Source of the DNA: Magnolia sinica
Lineage: Eukaryota; Streptophyta; Magnoliopsida; Magnoliales; Magnoliaceae
Reading direction: 5' to 3'
NCBI RefSeq assembly: GCF_029962835.1
Contig: NC_080575.1
Span: 41,144,336 to 41,208,335, forward strand
Length of the DNA: 64,000 nt
This document shows, in pieces, positions 1 through 11,231 of this stretch. Below the pieces are notes generated by a model that did no database searches, was not told the DNA's origin, and saw nothing but the letters and a program-made list of their open reading frames with translations. Positions within the stretch are counted from its first letter, which is position 1; every line of letters starts with the position of its first letter. Made by a program: the position numbers and the translations under genes.

Positions 1-1903
1 GCCTCTCACGTTGGTCTGGGTTGTGTCCTTATGCAGAAGGACATGGTGATTGCTTATGTTTCGCGTCAGTTAAGGAAACACGAAGAGAATTACCCTACGC
101 ACGACCTGGAATTGGCAGCTGTCATCTTCGCATTAAAGCTTTGGAGACATTACCTTTATGGTGAGGAGTTCGAGCTCTTTTGCGACCACAAGAGCCTTAA
201 GTATATTTTCACGCAGCGTGATTTAAATATGAGGCAGCACAGATGGATGGAAACATTGAAGGACTTCAAGTTCGATGTTTCTTACCATCCTGGTAAGGCA
301 AACCTTGTGGCAGATGCGTTGAGTCGCAAGAAGGCTTTGGAGTTTGCGGCTCCGCTGATGATAGCAGAGTGGGATATGTTGGAGTTCGTGCGCGATTTTG
401 AGCAGAAGCTTATGGTGGTTGGGCCGTATAAGGTTATCGCACACATTCGTGTACAGCCCGTTATCGACGAGAGGATCATTGCAGCTCAGGCAGAAGATGA
501 GTTTTGGTGAAGATGAGGCAGCGGGTTGGTACAGATGAGAACTTTGACTGGAGTGTTAGTTCTGATGGGGGCCTACGTTTTCGTGGCCGGCTATGTGTTC
601 TTGACATCTTTGACTTGAGACGTGAGGTTCTCGAGTTAGCCCATAGTTCTAAGCTTGCGATGCATCCAGGTAGCACGAAGATGTATCAGGATATGAAGAG
701 GTCTTATTGGTGGGACAATATGAAGGTCCAGATTGCTGAATTTGTTTCTCGTTGCTCACGTGCCAGCAGGTCAAGGTAGAGCATCGCCGACCTCCTGGGT
801 TGTTGCAGCCCATGCCCATAGCTGAATGGAAGTGGGATTTCATCTCTATGGATTTTATTTCTGGGTTGCCGAGGACGAGAAAGGGATTTGACTCTATTTG
901 GGTGATTGTCGATCGATTAACGAAGTCGGCGCATTTCTTACCGATCAGAGTCACTTACTCTGCAGACGAGTTGGCTAGGTTGTATATCAAGGAGATAGTA
1001 CGTCTGCATGGAGTTCCCCTAGAGATTGTGTCTGATAGAGACACGCATTTTACATCTATCTTCTGGACTTGTATCCAGGAAGCAATGGGTGTGAAACTGA
1101 AGTTCAGCACCGCGTTTCATCCACAAACAGATGGACAGACGGAGCGCGTGAATCAAGTCCTGGAAGATATGTTGCGAGCTTGTGTTTTGAATTTCAAAGA
1201 CAGTTGGAATGATTGTCTCCAGTATGCAGAGTTCGCGTATAATAATAGTTTCCAGGCGAGTATCGGCATGGCTCCCTATGAGGCATTGTATGGTCGCCCG
1301 TGCAGAGCACCACATTGTTGGGCAGAAATTAGTGAGCGTAGTTTGCTTGGCCCAGAGTTGGTGCAGGTGACTTCTGAGAAGGTTGACATCATTCGACGTC
1401 GACTTTTGACAGCGCAGAGCAGGCAGAAGAGTTATGCTGATACGAGGCGTCGACCGCTTGAGTTTGTAGTGGGAGATCATGTTTTTCTGAAGGTCTCTCC
1501 TATGAAGGGAGTTCTGCGGTTCGGTAAGAAGGGGAAGCTGACGCCGAGATTTATTGGTCCATTTCAAGTTCTGGATCGAGTGGGAGCGGTAGCATACCGC
1601 CTTGCTTTGCCCACACCTCTTGCGGGCGTGCATAACGTATTTCATGTTTCTATGCTAAAGAAGTACGTTCCTAATCCTTCGCATATTATCAGTTGGGAGC
1701 AAGTACAGTTGAGTGAGGATGCCACTTATGTACTGCGACCGACGCGTATTCTGGATAGAAAGGAGCAGGTATTGAGTAGCAAGGTTATCCCTCTTGTGAA
1801 GGTGCTATGGACGCATCATGGTGTGGAAGAGGCTACTTAGGAATCTGAAGCTGAGGTCAGGAAGACCTACCCTCTGATCCTCGAGGATTATATGAAGGTA
1901 TGA
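1..1903 (+). pseudogene. Tekay-like chromovirus pol, 3' part (RNase H, integrase, chromodomain)
   Basis: This is the 3' end of a Ty3 polyprotein; the 5' part lies left of the window. RNase H runs to about 510, with [16 protein letters not shown] and [14 protein letters not shown] visible. A zinc-finger segment follows (MHPGSTKMYQDMKRSYWW, then LTCQQVK). The integrase core has MDFISGLP, VSDRDTHFTS and HPQTDGQTERVNQ, so all three DDE acidic residues are present. A GPF/Y segment (RFIGPFQVLDRVGAVAYRL) precedes a Tekay-type chromodomain tail. The reading frame is broken three times: about one base is missing near 503, another near 751, and TAG at 1838-1840 replaces the tryptophan codon usually found in EATWE. 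Reading past that stop, the next terminator is TGA at 1901-1903. The copy is therefore a pseudogene with recognisable catalytic residues. Polypurine tract and LTR follow directly. Confidence 0.93.
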
Positions 1904-1924
1904 ATTTCGAGGATGAAATTTTCT

Positions 1925-1936
1925 TTAAGGGGGGTA
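1925..1936 (+). other. Polypurine tract of the Tekay-like element
   Basis: A purine run (TTAAGGGGGGTAG) lies a few bases before the LTR start TGTAGCGACC. Position and composition fit the plus-strand primer used in reverse transcription. Confidence 0.8.
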
Positions 1937-2670
1937 GATTGTAGCGACCTTGGAATTTTTGTGCTAATCTTTCCTTAAGTAGTTGTTTTGGGGTAATTAG
2001 TGCTTTACTCGATTGCTTGTGAAATTCGCATCAATCACTTTAAATTGTATCTGCATGGCTCTAAATGTGTAGACTAGTGAGCGCTACATTACTCTGAAAT
2101 CTGGGATCCATCGCTAAGTCCAGTTGTTCTGGGGAATTTTTGGAAGATCTGGATCGGACCTAGACCGCACGTCGAAAGTCCAATGGCGATGATCTTAGGC
2201 TGTTGCGGTCACCGAGTTGGGCTTGGTCATCCCCTTGAAAATCAAGTCGATCTGATGTTCTGGGTCGATTTGCTTGAGCTCGGAGTGAAGAGTGTGAGAA
2301 CGGTTGGAATTTAATAAGCTTTTATGAAATCTGAGTCGTGTCGCTTGCGCGACGATTTTAAGCTATCTGACCGTTGGATTCTGACCCAATTTCACCCTCT
2401 GATCAGGATAGTTGGCCCAGGCATATCCTAGTGCTTGTGGACCTGATCGAGTTTCTATGACCGTTGAATTGAGTGTGGTCCGCCACGGCTGATCTGAAGA
2501 GCCGGTCGGTATGAAAACTCAGCTTGACCTAGATCCATGGTCAATGAGCTTAAGTCCGACCTTTCGTGGTTATAGGCCCACCAGAAGTGCTTCGTTGGAT
2601 CGAGAAAGGCGTGCTTTGGTTATAACCTAAGTATACCTTGACCCTGGGGTTATTTCCATCATTTTAAGGC

Positions 2671-2679
2671 CTATATATA
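2671..2679 (+). promoter_or_regulatory. TATA box in the LTR promoter
   Basis: CTATATATAG lies in the middle of the LTR and is followed within about 15 bases by TTAAACCCTAG, a telo-box-like motif. The minus-strand relative has TTATATAGG at the equivalent place (around 27150). This is the likely RNA polymerase II start region; a start site is not shown by the sequence. Confidence 0.6.
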
Positions 2680-3879
2680 GTCCTTAAACCCTAGCTCTCA
2701 TTTCCATACGAATTTTCTCTAACCCTAGCTTGGAAAGGGAGTGGAAAAGAGAGAGAAAGTGAGAGAGATAAGTTGGTGAATCATCTTGATTTCTTCCTTG
2801 TTCTTCTTCATCTTTGAACCTTCACTTTGAATCGTTCTTCTGACGGTTCTGAGTTCCTTTGGGGTAAGTTAACCTAACCCTAACCTGTGATAGAGCTTAG
2901 ACTAGTCTTGGTGTTGTTGTATCTCATTTCTATCCTTATTTTAGGGTATTCTATCGCCGTTGACGAAGACAACTCGTCTAAATCAGATTTCTTTTCCGGC
3001 TTAAGGTGCGGACTTTAAGTGTATAGGTTATGGTTTTCAAGGCTTTCAATCCCAGTTAGTGATTTATTCTTGCTATGGATGAGATTTCACATGTCAAATG
3101 TCATGTTTACATTGCTTTCCTGATATGCATGTGCTATATTGAGATTTGTGTATTCTATGTGTATTTATAAAGTACCGTATACGTATAAAATATGCACTTA
3201 TGTTTTCCATGATTAATTGTCATGTATGTATGCTAGATGCATGTATGACAACTCCTTGATAAAAGGAATTGTCTAAGTGCATGTATTTCAACATGCGTCA
3301 TGTATGTTGTTCCATGTATGCTAAGTGTTTGTAGAAATGCATGAATGACCTAAGTGTAATTTATTACACTTATTTGAGAAGTGATTCTCAATACTCCTAT
3401 TGATGCGCATGATTTCCTTTATGCAGTTACATTCCAAGTTATTTAAATTCAAGCATCTCCTATGCTTACATTTATGTTAAGTTGATATTCTTCAGATGAG
3501 TATGTACCATGATTTGAGTGGTTGTTCTATTACTGTTTTACATTCCATAAGAATACCTGTAGTAGTGTAGTGTGTTTGGGACTATGCCTTAGTCCAGAAA
3601 ATCGGTAATTGACCCTATGAATCGTGGTTGAGATTGCTTTCGCCACATAGGACGTATTAGACGAACCCGAGTCGTATTAGAGTTGTCGGCAGTGGTTTGG
3701 CCACGCGGAGTGTTTGCGCACTCTATGTCGTTCAACTCAACGTGCGCTCGTGCTAGTCGAGTTCGTCAAGTAACCCAATTGTCCGTTGTATGTTAACCAT
3801 GTATGGACGCTACTGCTTGAATCTAGGGTACCGAACTTACCAGTGAAATCCTAATAACTATGGTACCTTGATCCGCTAA

Positions 3880-4170
3880 GACTCATGAGCCGGACATGGT
3901 GGTATGGGACACCGTGGTCGAGCTGTCGGCCTACGCTGGGGTGACGAGCCTCCCCGTAGTGACCAGTGAGCAACTTAACTCGTGAGCCGATTATGGTGGT
4001 ATGGGACACTATATTCGTGCTGTCGGCCTACATTGATTGGTGACGAGCCCTTTGTAGTGACCTCGAGCATACCTGGTTACCACAAGGAGGTGACGAGCCG
4101 AACTGTGGTAGTAAGGGCATGAAAGGCGTGCATTGATTGGTGACGAGCCATTTGCTACGACCTCAACTAT
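3880..4170 (+). repeat. Degenerate tandem repeat inside the Tekay-like LTR
   Basis: Blocks sharing GTGGTATGGGACAC, GCTGTCGGCCTAC and GGTGACGAGCC recur about every 110-120 bases. The same blocks, reversed, appear at about 22640-22920 in the minus-strand relative. Confidence 0.7.
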
Positions 4171-5018
4171 ATGATCGTATGAGATGTCTAGGATTGACGA
4201 CCCTAGAATGGATCACTGTTTGGATGGTGACATGAGGAAGGTATCTTAGCTTCCCAATCCTGCTGTATGAATTGGACTAATAACGACTTGGTAATCATAT
4301 CCATGCACCGCATTTGCATGTGCTTTGTAGATGTGGCGCACTTTGAGGCGATGTCATGCGTAACGTAAGATGAAGACGCTGAGGGTGTACGCGTGAGGGC
4401 ACGCATCATTTCGCATACATCCTTGCATTAACAAGAGTACTTAGGATTTATTTACTTGTCTTGCTTTATCATTACTGTTTGATTGAACTGATAACATGTT
4501 AACCAGTGCCTTATTGTTCCACGGAGTTGATCACTCACTTCCACGTTTCTGGGGCGGTGTTACACATCTACCAGACTCTGTCTTAGGCTCTGATGTTGCA
4601 GATGTGGATGCGACTTCTGAGGCAGAGCGGGAGCTGGATGACGACGAGGCTGCCTTCTCCTATATGCAGTTTTCAGACGGGTTCTAGCGAGCCTCGGTTT
4701 GATGCGCGGGATTTCTGGGATTATTTTGGGGACTGAAATGATGTAATTGATACTTATAATTTTGTTAAATGACACTTTCACGTGACCTGGCTTGTATATG
4801 TAATTCAGGGGTTTACACTTGTACACATATTTTACTATAAGTCTTCCGCTTGCTTTATTCACTTATCCCTGAATCATATCTGTGTTTTGGCTTAATCTAT
4901 TCCATGTTTTATGCACTAATACAGTCAACATACATCTATCATTAAATATGTTGCATAAGTGATGTTTTGGAACTCGGGAGCTGAGTTATGCTCGACCCCC
5001 GAATTCCAGGGCGTTACA

Positions 5019-6650
5019 CATCGTATCGTAGAGATTTGGGTATCTCGAAGTTTGTAGGTACCCTGGCATCGAGGAATGGGCAAAGATTCCTAAATTTTGT
5101 GGACAAGAGTTCTACCTCATGTTGTTTTTTAAGTTCATTTCGCATGGCCCTTAGCTAGTCCTCGAAGTGTTCCCAAAGTCGATTGAATTCATTTGGTTGG
5201 GCCAAAGGACGTCATGCCCCTTCTGACATTCTGTTAGCCTCTTCTTCATAATGGTCAACTTCTTCGATGTTCCCGTGTTCCTCGATCAGAGGGATTAAGT
5301 GCATGGTGGGGTGACGGAATTGGAATGCGGTTCCACCGAGAGGGCGAGCTTAGTTGGACGAATATCCATGAATAGTAGGTACTTACTGTGATTGACTGGG
5401 TTGAAATTAAAATAAATTCCCGTTAGGAGAAGGTTGTTGGAATTGACTAGAATGTGCTGGTTGAAATGTTGGTTGATTGGCCATCTGCTATCACCTGTCA
5501 TTGTCTCCCATTAGGGGGAGGGTGTGTTGGAGTTTAAATAACTGTGACTGGTGGGTTTTAAAAGTGAACCCGATTTTTGATAAGGGGAATGGGTTGGAAT
5601 TGATTGACAATTGGGTTTGACATACCTACATGGATGCTCAATGGTCGCATGTTATGAATGAGCGGTACAATTTTCGCGTGAATGCGGCTCACAATGTCCT
5701 TGAACCTATTCAAGTCGCGGGTGAGATCAGTCGTCAAGGGAGTGGATGTGACCAGTTGAGAGGCTTGCAGCCTCGATGAATCTAGAGGAGTTAGAGGATT
5801 GTCATCTTGCGCTGACGTTGTTGCTTAGGCATGAGTTCGAATGATGCTTTGATAGGTACGTGATGATTGCGCAGGGTAGTAAATCCGCAACTGATTTATG
5901 GGCACAATGGTTGCAGAATGGCATGCTACTTCCTCACAATGGGTTTACTTTGCAATCTATTTTTTTTGTATTTTTCATTTTCTTATTTTCTTGTGTTTTT
6001 TGCTCTCTTTTTTAATAAAAGGCAAGACCGCAAAACGTAAATGTCAGGAAAATACAGGAGGACCAGTGCACACTGGATTAACATAAAGGTAAATAGACTA
6101 GTGTGAACTAGATTGCAGGAAAATAATTGGACCAATGACAACTGGAATGCTGGATGCTTGTGAGAAAGTTAAAGGACCAGTTTGCACTGGAATGCAGGAT
6201 GCAAAGAGGGAAATAAAGCAAACTAGTATAGACTAGAATGCAGGATGCTCACAAGAAAGTAAATGGATAAGTTTACACTGGAATGCAGGATGCTCATGAG
6301 AAAGTAAAAGTGACCAGTTTGCACTGGAATGCAAAGTGCGGGTAGGAAAGTAAAATGGACCAGTATAGACTGGAATGCAAGATGCTCATGAGAAAGTAAA
6401 AGGGACCAGTTTGCATTGGAATGCAGGATATATGCATGAAAGTAAATGGACCAGTATACACTGGACTATTAGCGAGTTATTGTGTTAGTGGGAGACCGGT
6501 ATTTACTAGAATGTTGGAAAGCATGATATAGAAAGTAAATAAGACCAGTATCACTAGAGTGCAGGAAAGGAAATGTGCAGAATTTATAAAATCCCAAAAA
6601 AATAAAAAATCTCATTTTTCAAGTTAGGCCTAAACTAGTGACTAGCAATT
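5019..6650 (-). mobile_element. Tat-like Ty3 element, internal 5' region with gag remnant
   Basis: Read on the minus strand this follows the PBS at 6651-6667 and a tandem-repeat leader. It then reaches a degenerate gag: around 5295-5501 there is a Gln/Pro/Asn-rich stretch, and near 5030-5075 FEIPKSLRYD resembles the start of the Tat gag core ('F.IP.F..YDG'). The reading is cut at 5018 by the Tekay-like LTR, so the rest of this element probably resumes left of the window. No complete ORF remains. The Tat assignment rests on PBS, LTR start and gag resemblance together. Confidence 0.6.
6040..6580. repeat. Minisatellite of units about 50-65 bp with a hairpin in each unit
   Basis: Roughly nine diverged copies carry the core GGACCAGTNNNCACTGG followed by AATGCAGGATGCTCATGAGAAAGTAAA-like sequence. 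Each core contains the inverted repeat CCAGT...ACTGG. It lies in the leader region of the minus-strand Tat-like element, where tandem repeats are common in that lineage. Confidence 0.8.
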
Positions 6651-6667
6651 CCCCAACGGAGTCACCA
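6651..6667 (-). other. Primer binding site of the Tat-like element
   Basis: On the minus strand it reads TGGTGACTCCGTTGGGG, close to the TGGCGACTCCGCTGGGG site known from Tat/Ogre-type elements. It sits three bases inside the LTR end. Confidence 0.75.
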
Positions 6668-6670
6668 TTC

Positions 6671-7753
6671 TGTGAATGCTTCCCCCATGCGCGAGCACAG
6701 CGGTGCCCTCACTTTCTTGGCTTTGGCATTGATTTGTTAGTGTAGCCAAAGTATGGTATTGACTCAGATGTAAAATTACATTTTGTTCGGAGTTACCACT
6801 AACCAAATGAAGCTTAAAATCTATGTTTGGCTAGAAACTGTAAAATCGCTTAGGGGTCAGGGAATCTTACGATTCCCTAACTCAAGTGACTCCCATGGTT
6901 GGTTTTCGACCATAGATTCTGAGAAAAGGCCTCAGTGATGGAAAAAAAAAGATATTAAGCACTATTTTTCACCTGCACAGTGTGCGATCTCTACTTCACA
7001 GGATTTTGGGATTCAACAGAATTTTGACATTTTTATATTTGGTCGTGTTTCGCATAACCCATAAGGGCCGGGCATGCGAAAATAAGAGAACGAAACTATC
7101 TAACCTTACATCGCAGAGCCAAGTAACCCCGGATAGGCAAATAAAGTAAAAACACAGTGAGTAAAATGAAATGCAAACTAGCCTTACTTTATAGAGCTAA
7201 ATAGTACTGGGTAGGCAAAAAAATAAAATATAGTAAATAAGATGAAGTGTCAACTAACCTTGCTTCGCAAGATTTAAGATCTTGGACAGACAGATAAAGT
7301 ATAAGAAAATAAAAGAATGAGATAGAAGGAAATGTGAATGTGGTCGATGCACTTGGAATGTGTGGAGTGGAATACGACTGAAATGGAGGTAAACAAACTT
7401 TTAGCTGCATTGACTTCTTTAATGACCTTTTTTTGTCTCCTATGTCGGGTAGCATGTCAGCATGTTGGAAATCTTTAAGATGCCTTGAGCAACACCTCCA
7501 GGTTAACTCCAACCCTCGGACCCTCTCTATAATTTTCTCTCTTTCTACTCTCTATTTTTTCTCTTGCTCTCTTTTTCTTTCTCTTTCATTTCCCTCTCTA
7601 TCTCACTTTCATTCCCTTCTTTCTCTCACTTTCCTTCCTTCATCTCGTTTTCAGCAATGGGTTCCTTATATAAACGTTGGTAGAGGCAATCCGCTATTAA
7701 CAGCCTCAAATCGCTGGATTGCATGTGGTCTCTCCCCGTTTAAATCATAAAAT

Positions 7754-7824
<71 letters not shown>

Positions 7825-8863
7825 CATACGATAATATATAATATATTATATATAAAAGTAAAAAAGTAATGATGACTTTTTATATATTTATTTTATAATA
7901 AATTTTTATATATTTTTATTTATAAAATTAATCGTTACTTTTATTTATTATTATTATTATTATATGGTAGATATATGAAACGTAATGATTATTTGTTTTT
8001 TCTACAAATTTTTTAAATACTTGTATCTTATTCGTTGTCCGTCCATTTTCGGTAATCATAATCTCGTTGGAAAGATAATCAAATAAGCTTTTTAACAAGA
8101 CTAGAATCACTTCAATCAAACCCCGTTTGACCTGTCAAAAGTACGACCATTCATTATATAAAATTATTTATCTACAATTTGATTGATTGTCTGTTTTCAA
8201 TGATCTTAGGCTCATTGGAAATGTCGCCTGATAAGCTTTTCAATAGAACTGAAATCACTTCAATCATATCCTGTTTGATTAGTTTAAAGTGCATCTAAAA
8301 TTTTTACGGATCTGGCCGCTCAACAATGCGTGGTTTTGGTAAACAAGTTGGATCTTCCTCATCAAAACCCAGATTAGAGGAAACTTAAGTTTGTAAGGAA
8401 GATCATTTGACCACATTTTCAATGAACCATAAATCATCTTGATTGGTCAAATTTTGCTCTCAATAATATCATGGTCACTTTGTGTACAAAGACAACCGTA
8501 CTTTCCTCAAGCTTGAAGATATTACCTCTCACGCCTCAACACAATATCATTGAAGAAGACTAAGTAGTACAAAGAGTAATTCTTGGGTAGAGAGAGTTCA
8601 TTTTATCTTTTTTTCACATATCAGTTGCTATGTATAGAGAGTTCCCAGGGTTCTAGAGTTTGGATGCATTGTCGTGACCGAATCGTTACTGGATTTGGCG
8701 TTAGCCGATCGAGTCCATTGGTTGTCTTTGGGACGTGCTGAGTATGCTACCAATTCAATCTGTTTGGATTTTCAATGATTTCTAAGTTAGTATGAGATAA
8801 TTTATTAAATTCAAGTTAAAGCTCAAATAGTGGCTTATCCTCATTTTAGGTGCGGTGTCTACA
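6671..8863 (-). mobile_element. 5' LTR of the Tat-like element (about 2.2 kb)
   Basis: On the minus strand it begins TGTAGACACCGC, a start typical of Tat-lineage LTRs, and ends GCATTCACA just before the PBS. It includes a pyrimidine-rich tract near 7535-7640 and a long (TA)n run. The bases after 8863 are GGTAT, the candidate target site; its partner is outside the window. Confidence 0.72.
7755..7822. repeat. (TA)n microsatellite
   Basis: About 68 bases of uninterrupted alternating TA, inside the Tat-like LTR and followed by very AT-rich sequence to about 7980. Confidence 0.95.
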
Positions 8864-8998
8864 GGTATTTATGGTGAAGTTATCGATCTGTGAAATTCTT
8901 TGATTCATTATTAACTCTAGGCATATTAGATGCTTAGAATTCCTTGCGATTGATTGACGAGTTCTTCATAGTTGGATTGATCAATCAAATATTTATAT

Positions 8999-9479
8999 TG
9001 TAGCAGGTAAACATCCAGTAGTATTAGAAAGTTATTCTTATGCTTATTAAAATTCTATATTAGATGGTTGTAAAGCAACCAGTGGTTATATCTTCCTCAT
9101 AGGTAGAGGAATTGTGACTTGGAAGTCTAAGAAATAGTCTATTATCTCAAACTCTATTATGGAGTATGAACTTATAACCTAGGCATCCGTTGTGGAAGAG
9201 GTGGAGTAGTTAAGAAATATGTTGTACGATATACCATTTTGGAATAAACCAGTTCCTACTATTAAACTAAATAATGATAGTAATATAGCTATCATGCATG
9301 CAAATAATGCACAATATAATGGTAAAAGAAGATCGATAAGCAAAAAATATAGCATGATTAGAGAACTACTCAAAGGAATAGTATCTATATATGAAATCAA
9401 ATCCCCAAAGAACTTGGTAAATCCTTTAACCAAAGACATTGCAAGGGAGAAAATCTATAATACGTTGAAGGGAATGTGA
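8999..9479 (+). pseudogene. copia RNase H remnant
   Basis: Conceptual reading gives HPVVLESYSYAY, GCKATSGYIFLIGRGIVTWKSKK, SIMEYELIT and LRNMLYDIPFWNKPVP. It continues with LNNDSNIAIMHANNAQYNGK, RRSISKKYSMIRELL and NLVNPLTKDIAREK, the order and motifs of Ty1/copia RNase H. In-frame stops (for example after SYAY and KSKK) show it is dead. The open end is 9219-9479. The LTR from 10114 is probably its own. The upstream part is missing because the Tat-like element was inserted at about 8863. Confidence 0.88.
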
Positions 9480-10039
9480 CTTAAGATAATTGAGTGAATT
9501 GCCTATGATGGTAATCTAACCTGAATGACTGGATATCCCAAAAAATAGGTTCAATGGGACAAACGAGTTACAGAGTAGTTCTTGTAGGCACAGGTATAAG
9601 GAAACTGGGTTTCCTACCCCATTCTGATGATTGAACCAATGTTATTGGTGACATATTGAAGAATGAGGTTTTTCCTTTTAATGAGTTTTATTGTCCTTAT
9701 GGGTGGAATGCATAATGCATACTCACAAATGTGTTCTTGATAGACTCGTCTATATGATTGTGGAGATGTGGCCGCCTTATATGAGAATTTGGCTAGTTCT
9801 CCAGAGCTCTTATAAAATTGGGATTGGCACATCGCCTTAAAGTGCATTTGTTTGTATATACAAAATAAGTGTTGATCTTACGTGCATGTGTAGTACTGAT
9901 CAACCATTCAATAGCTTAGTTTTGTAAGGCTTATGTCTACTAAGTCTATGGTAATGGATTATTTCTCACTAAGCAAATATTCAAGTCTACACGACACCTT
10001 TTAATGCACGTTAGATTTGATGCTCATATATCTTTTTAA

Positions 10040-10107
<68 letters not shown>

Positions 10108-10113
10108 GGGGAT
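9480..10113 (+). mobile_element. copia 3' untranslated region to polypurine tract
   Basis: There is no coding signal here. It includes (TA)n at about 10042-10104 and ends in GTGGGGGATTG, a polypurine tract directly before the LTR start TGTTGG. Confidence 0.65.
10042..10104. repeat. (TA)n microsatellite
   Basis: Uninterrupted alternating TA just upstream of the copia polypurine tract. The short ORF across it is an artefact of the repeat. Confidence 0.95.
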
Positions 10114-10971
10114 TGTTGGTTTTGATAAGTGTTTTTAAAAAATTAAAAATAAGAGAAGGAGAAAAAGCAACCTTTTACTTGAAAAAGTTTCTTTGGAAAA
10201 TAGCTTGTGGGAATAATCCCACATCGGATAGATGTGAGAAGGTTTTCACCTTTATATAAGAGTCCATGTGAATAACTTTTGTTATCTCTCTTGGGTAGGT
10301 ATGCTATACACCACACGTGCGCACGCGTGCCTGCTACGTCGTGTCACGTCATGCGTACGTGTGTGTGTGTGTGTTCCGGCCTAGGCTCAAGTTTCTCTAC
10401 ATGAGAAATTTTATTTTTTACTCTTTGTTTTGGCCTTTTGACCATGTCATGCGTGTGGTAGACAAACTTGTGGCAATGGCATGATAATCGTTCCTTGTAA
10501 CGTTGGCAAACACCTCAACGCCAGGTGACTGCCATGTGGGCATGGGTTATCAATATATAATCTCTTTTGATGAGAGAAAACCTAAGCAATTAAACATTAA
10601 CCCTAGTCGTTGCCTCCTCTCTTCCGCTCTGTCTTCTTTAAAAAATAAACAAATCTTCTTCATTTTTTTTTTATATATAATGAGCATTAAGCCGATGTGG
10701 TGTGATAGTCGGCCATTGAAGTCAATCAGGGCTTGTATTCCAAAGGCAATTGTAGCAGAGAATCTAGATTAATATTTTATTTTTAGAAATGAGCGCAAAT
10801 TGTCTTCAGAAGAGTGACTTGGTCCGTGCTGCCGTTAGTTTCTTCCTATTCTCATTGTTATTACTACTATGAAGAAATCAAGTGCACTCGTTCAAGATCT
10901 TATAATTGTTATTTCATATATTGCTTTGGATTATTGATTATTGTTTGAATTATGGGTACTTTGGAACAACA
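10114..10971 (+). mobile_element. copia 3' LTR
   Basis: It starts TGTTGGTTTTGATAAG directly after the polypurine tract. It contains the CCCACATCGG and CCTTTATATAAGAG promoter-type block around 10220-10260. The end is placed at GGAACAACA (10971), because CAACA mirrors the TGTTG start, giving about 860 bases. That end is an inference; no second LTR copy is in the window to confirm it. Confidence 0.6.
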
Positions 10972-11231
10972 GAATCTAATCTAAATTTTGATTAATTAGA
11001 ATAAACTTTAATGATTTGTAAGCAGAATTTTGTTGGTAAAATGCTTGATTTGTGAACAACCAGTAAATAGAATGCATGATTTTTGCATGCCTAAATTGGA
11101 GATTTTGAGTGGTTTGAAAACACAAATATAGTTAACAAATTTTTATGATATGAATGCACAAAAAATGGACAAATTATGGATAGATTACATACTTTGGATG
11201 CCTAATCATAGGTCCAGATTTGAATTATTTT
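10972..11231. other. AT-rich sequence without recognisable feature
   Basis: About 260 bases between two copia LTRs. I see no ORF, tRNA-like fold or repeat. Confidence 0.5.

Larger units (their letters stand above)
1940..5018 (+). mobile_element. 3' LTR of the Tekay-like chromovirus (about 3.08 kb)
   Basis: It starts TGTAGCGACC after the polypurine tract and ends GGGCGTTACA. The reverse complement of the end (TGTAACGCCC) pairs with the start, as expected for LTR termini. A length of about 3 kb is usual for Tekay/Del LTRs. It carries a TATA box near 2671, an AAACCCTAG telo-box-like site just downstream, and a tandem region near 3880-4170. The five bases after the end are CATCG; the matching copy would lie left of the window. 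Related minus-strand LTR pieces occur at 21786-23266 and 26392-27415, which independently supports the 3' boundary. Confidence 0.88.

Noticed and set aside
1019..1645. 208-codon minus-strand ORF
   Set aside because: Shadow of the integrase frame on the plus strand, which has clear DDE motifs.
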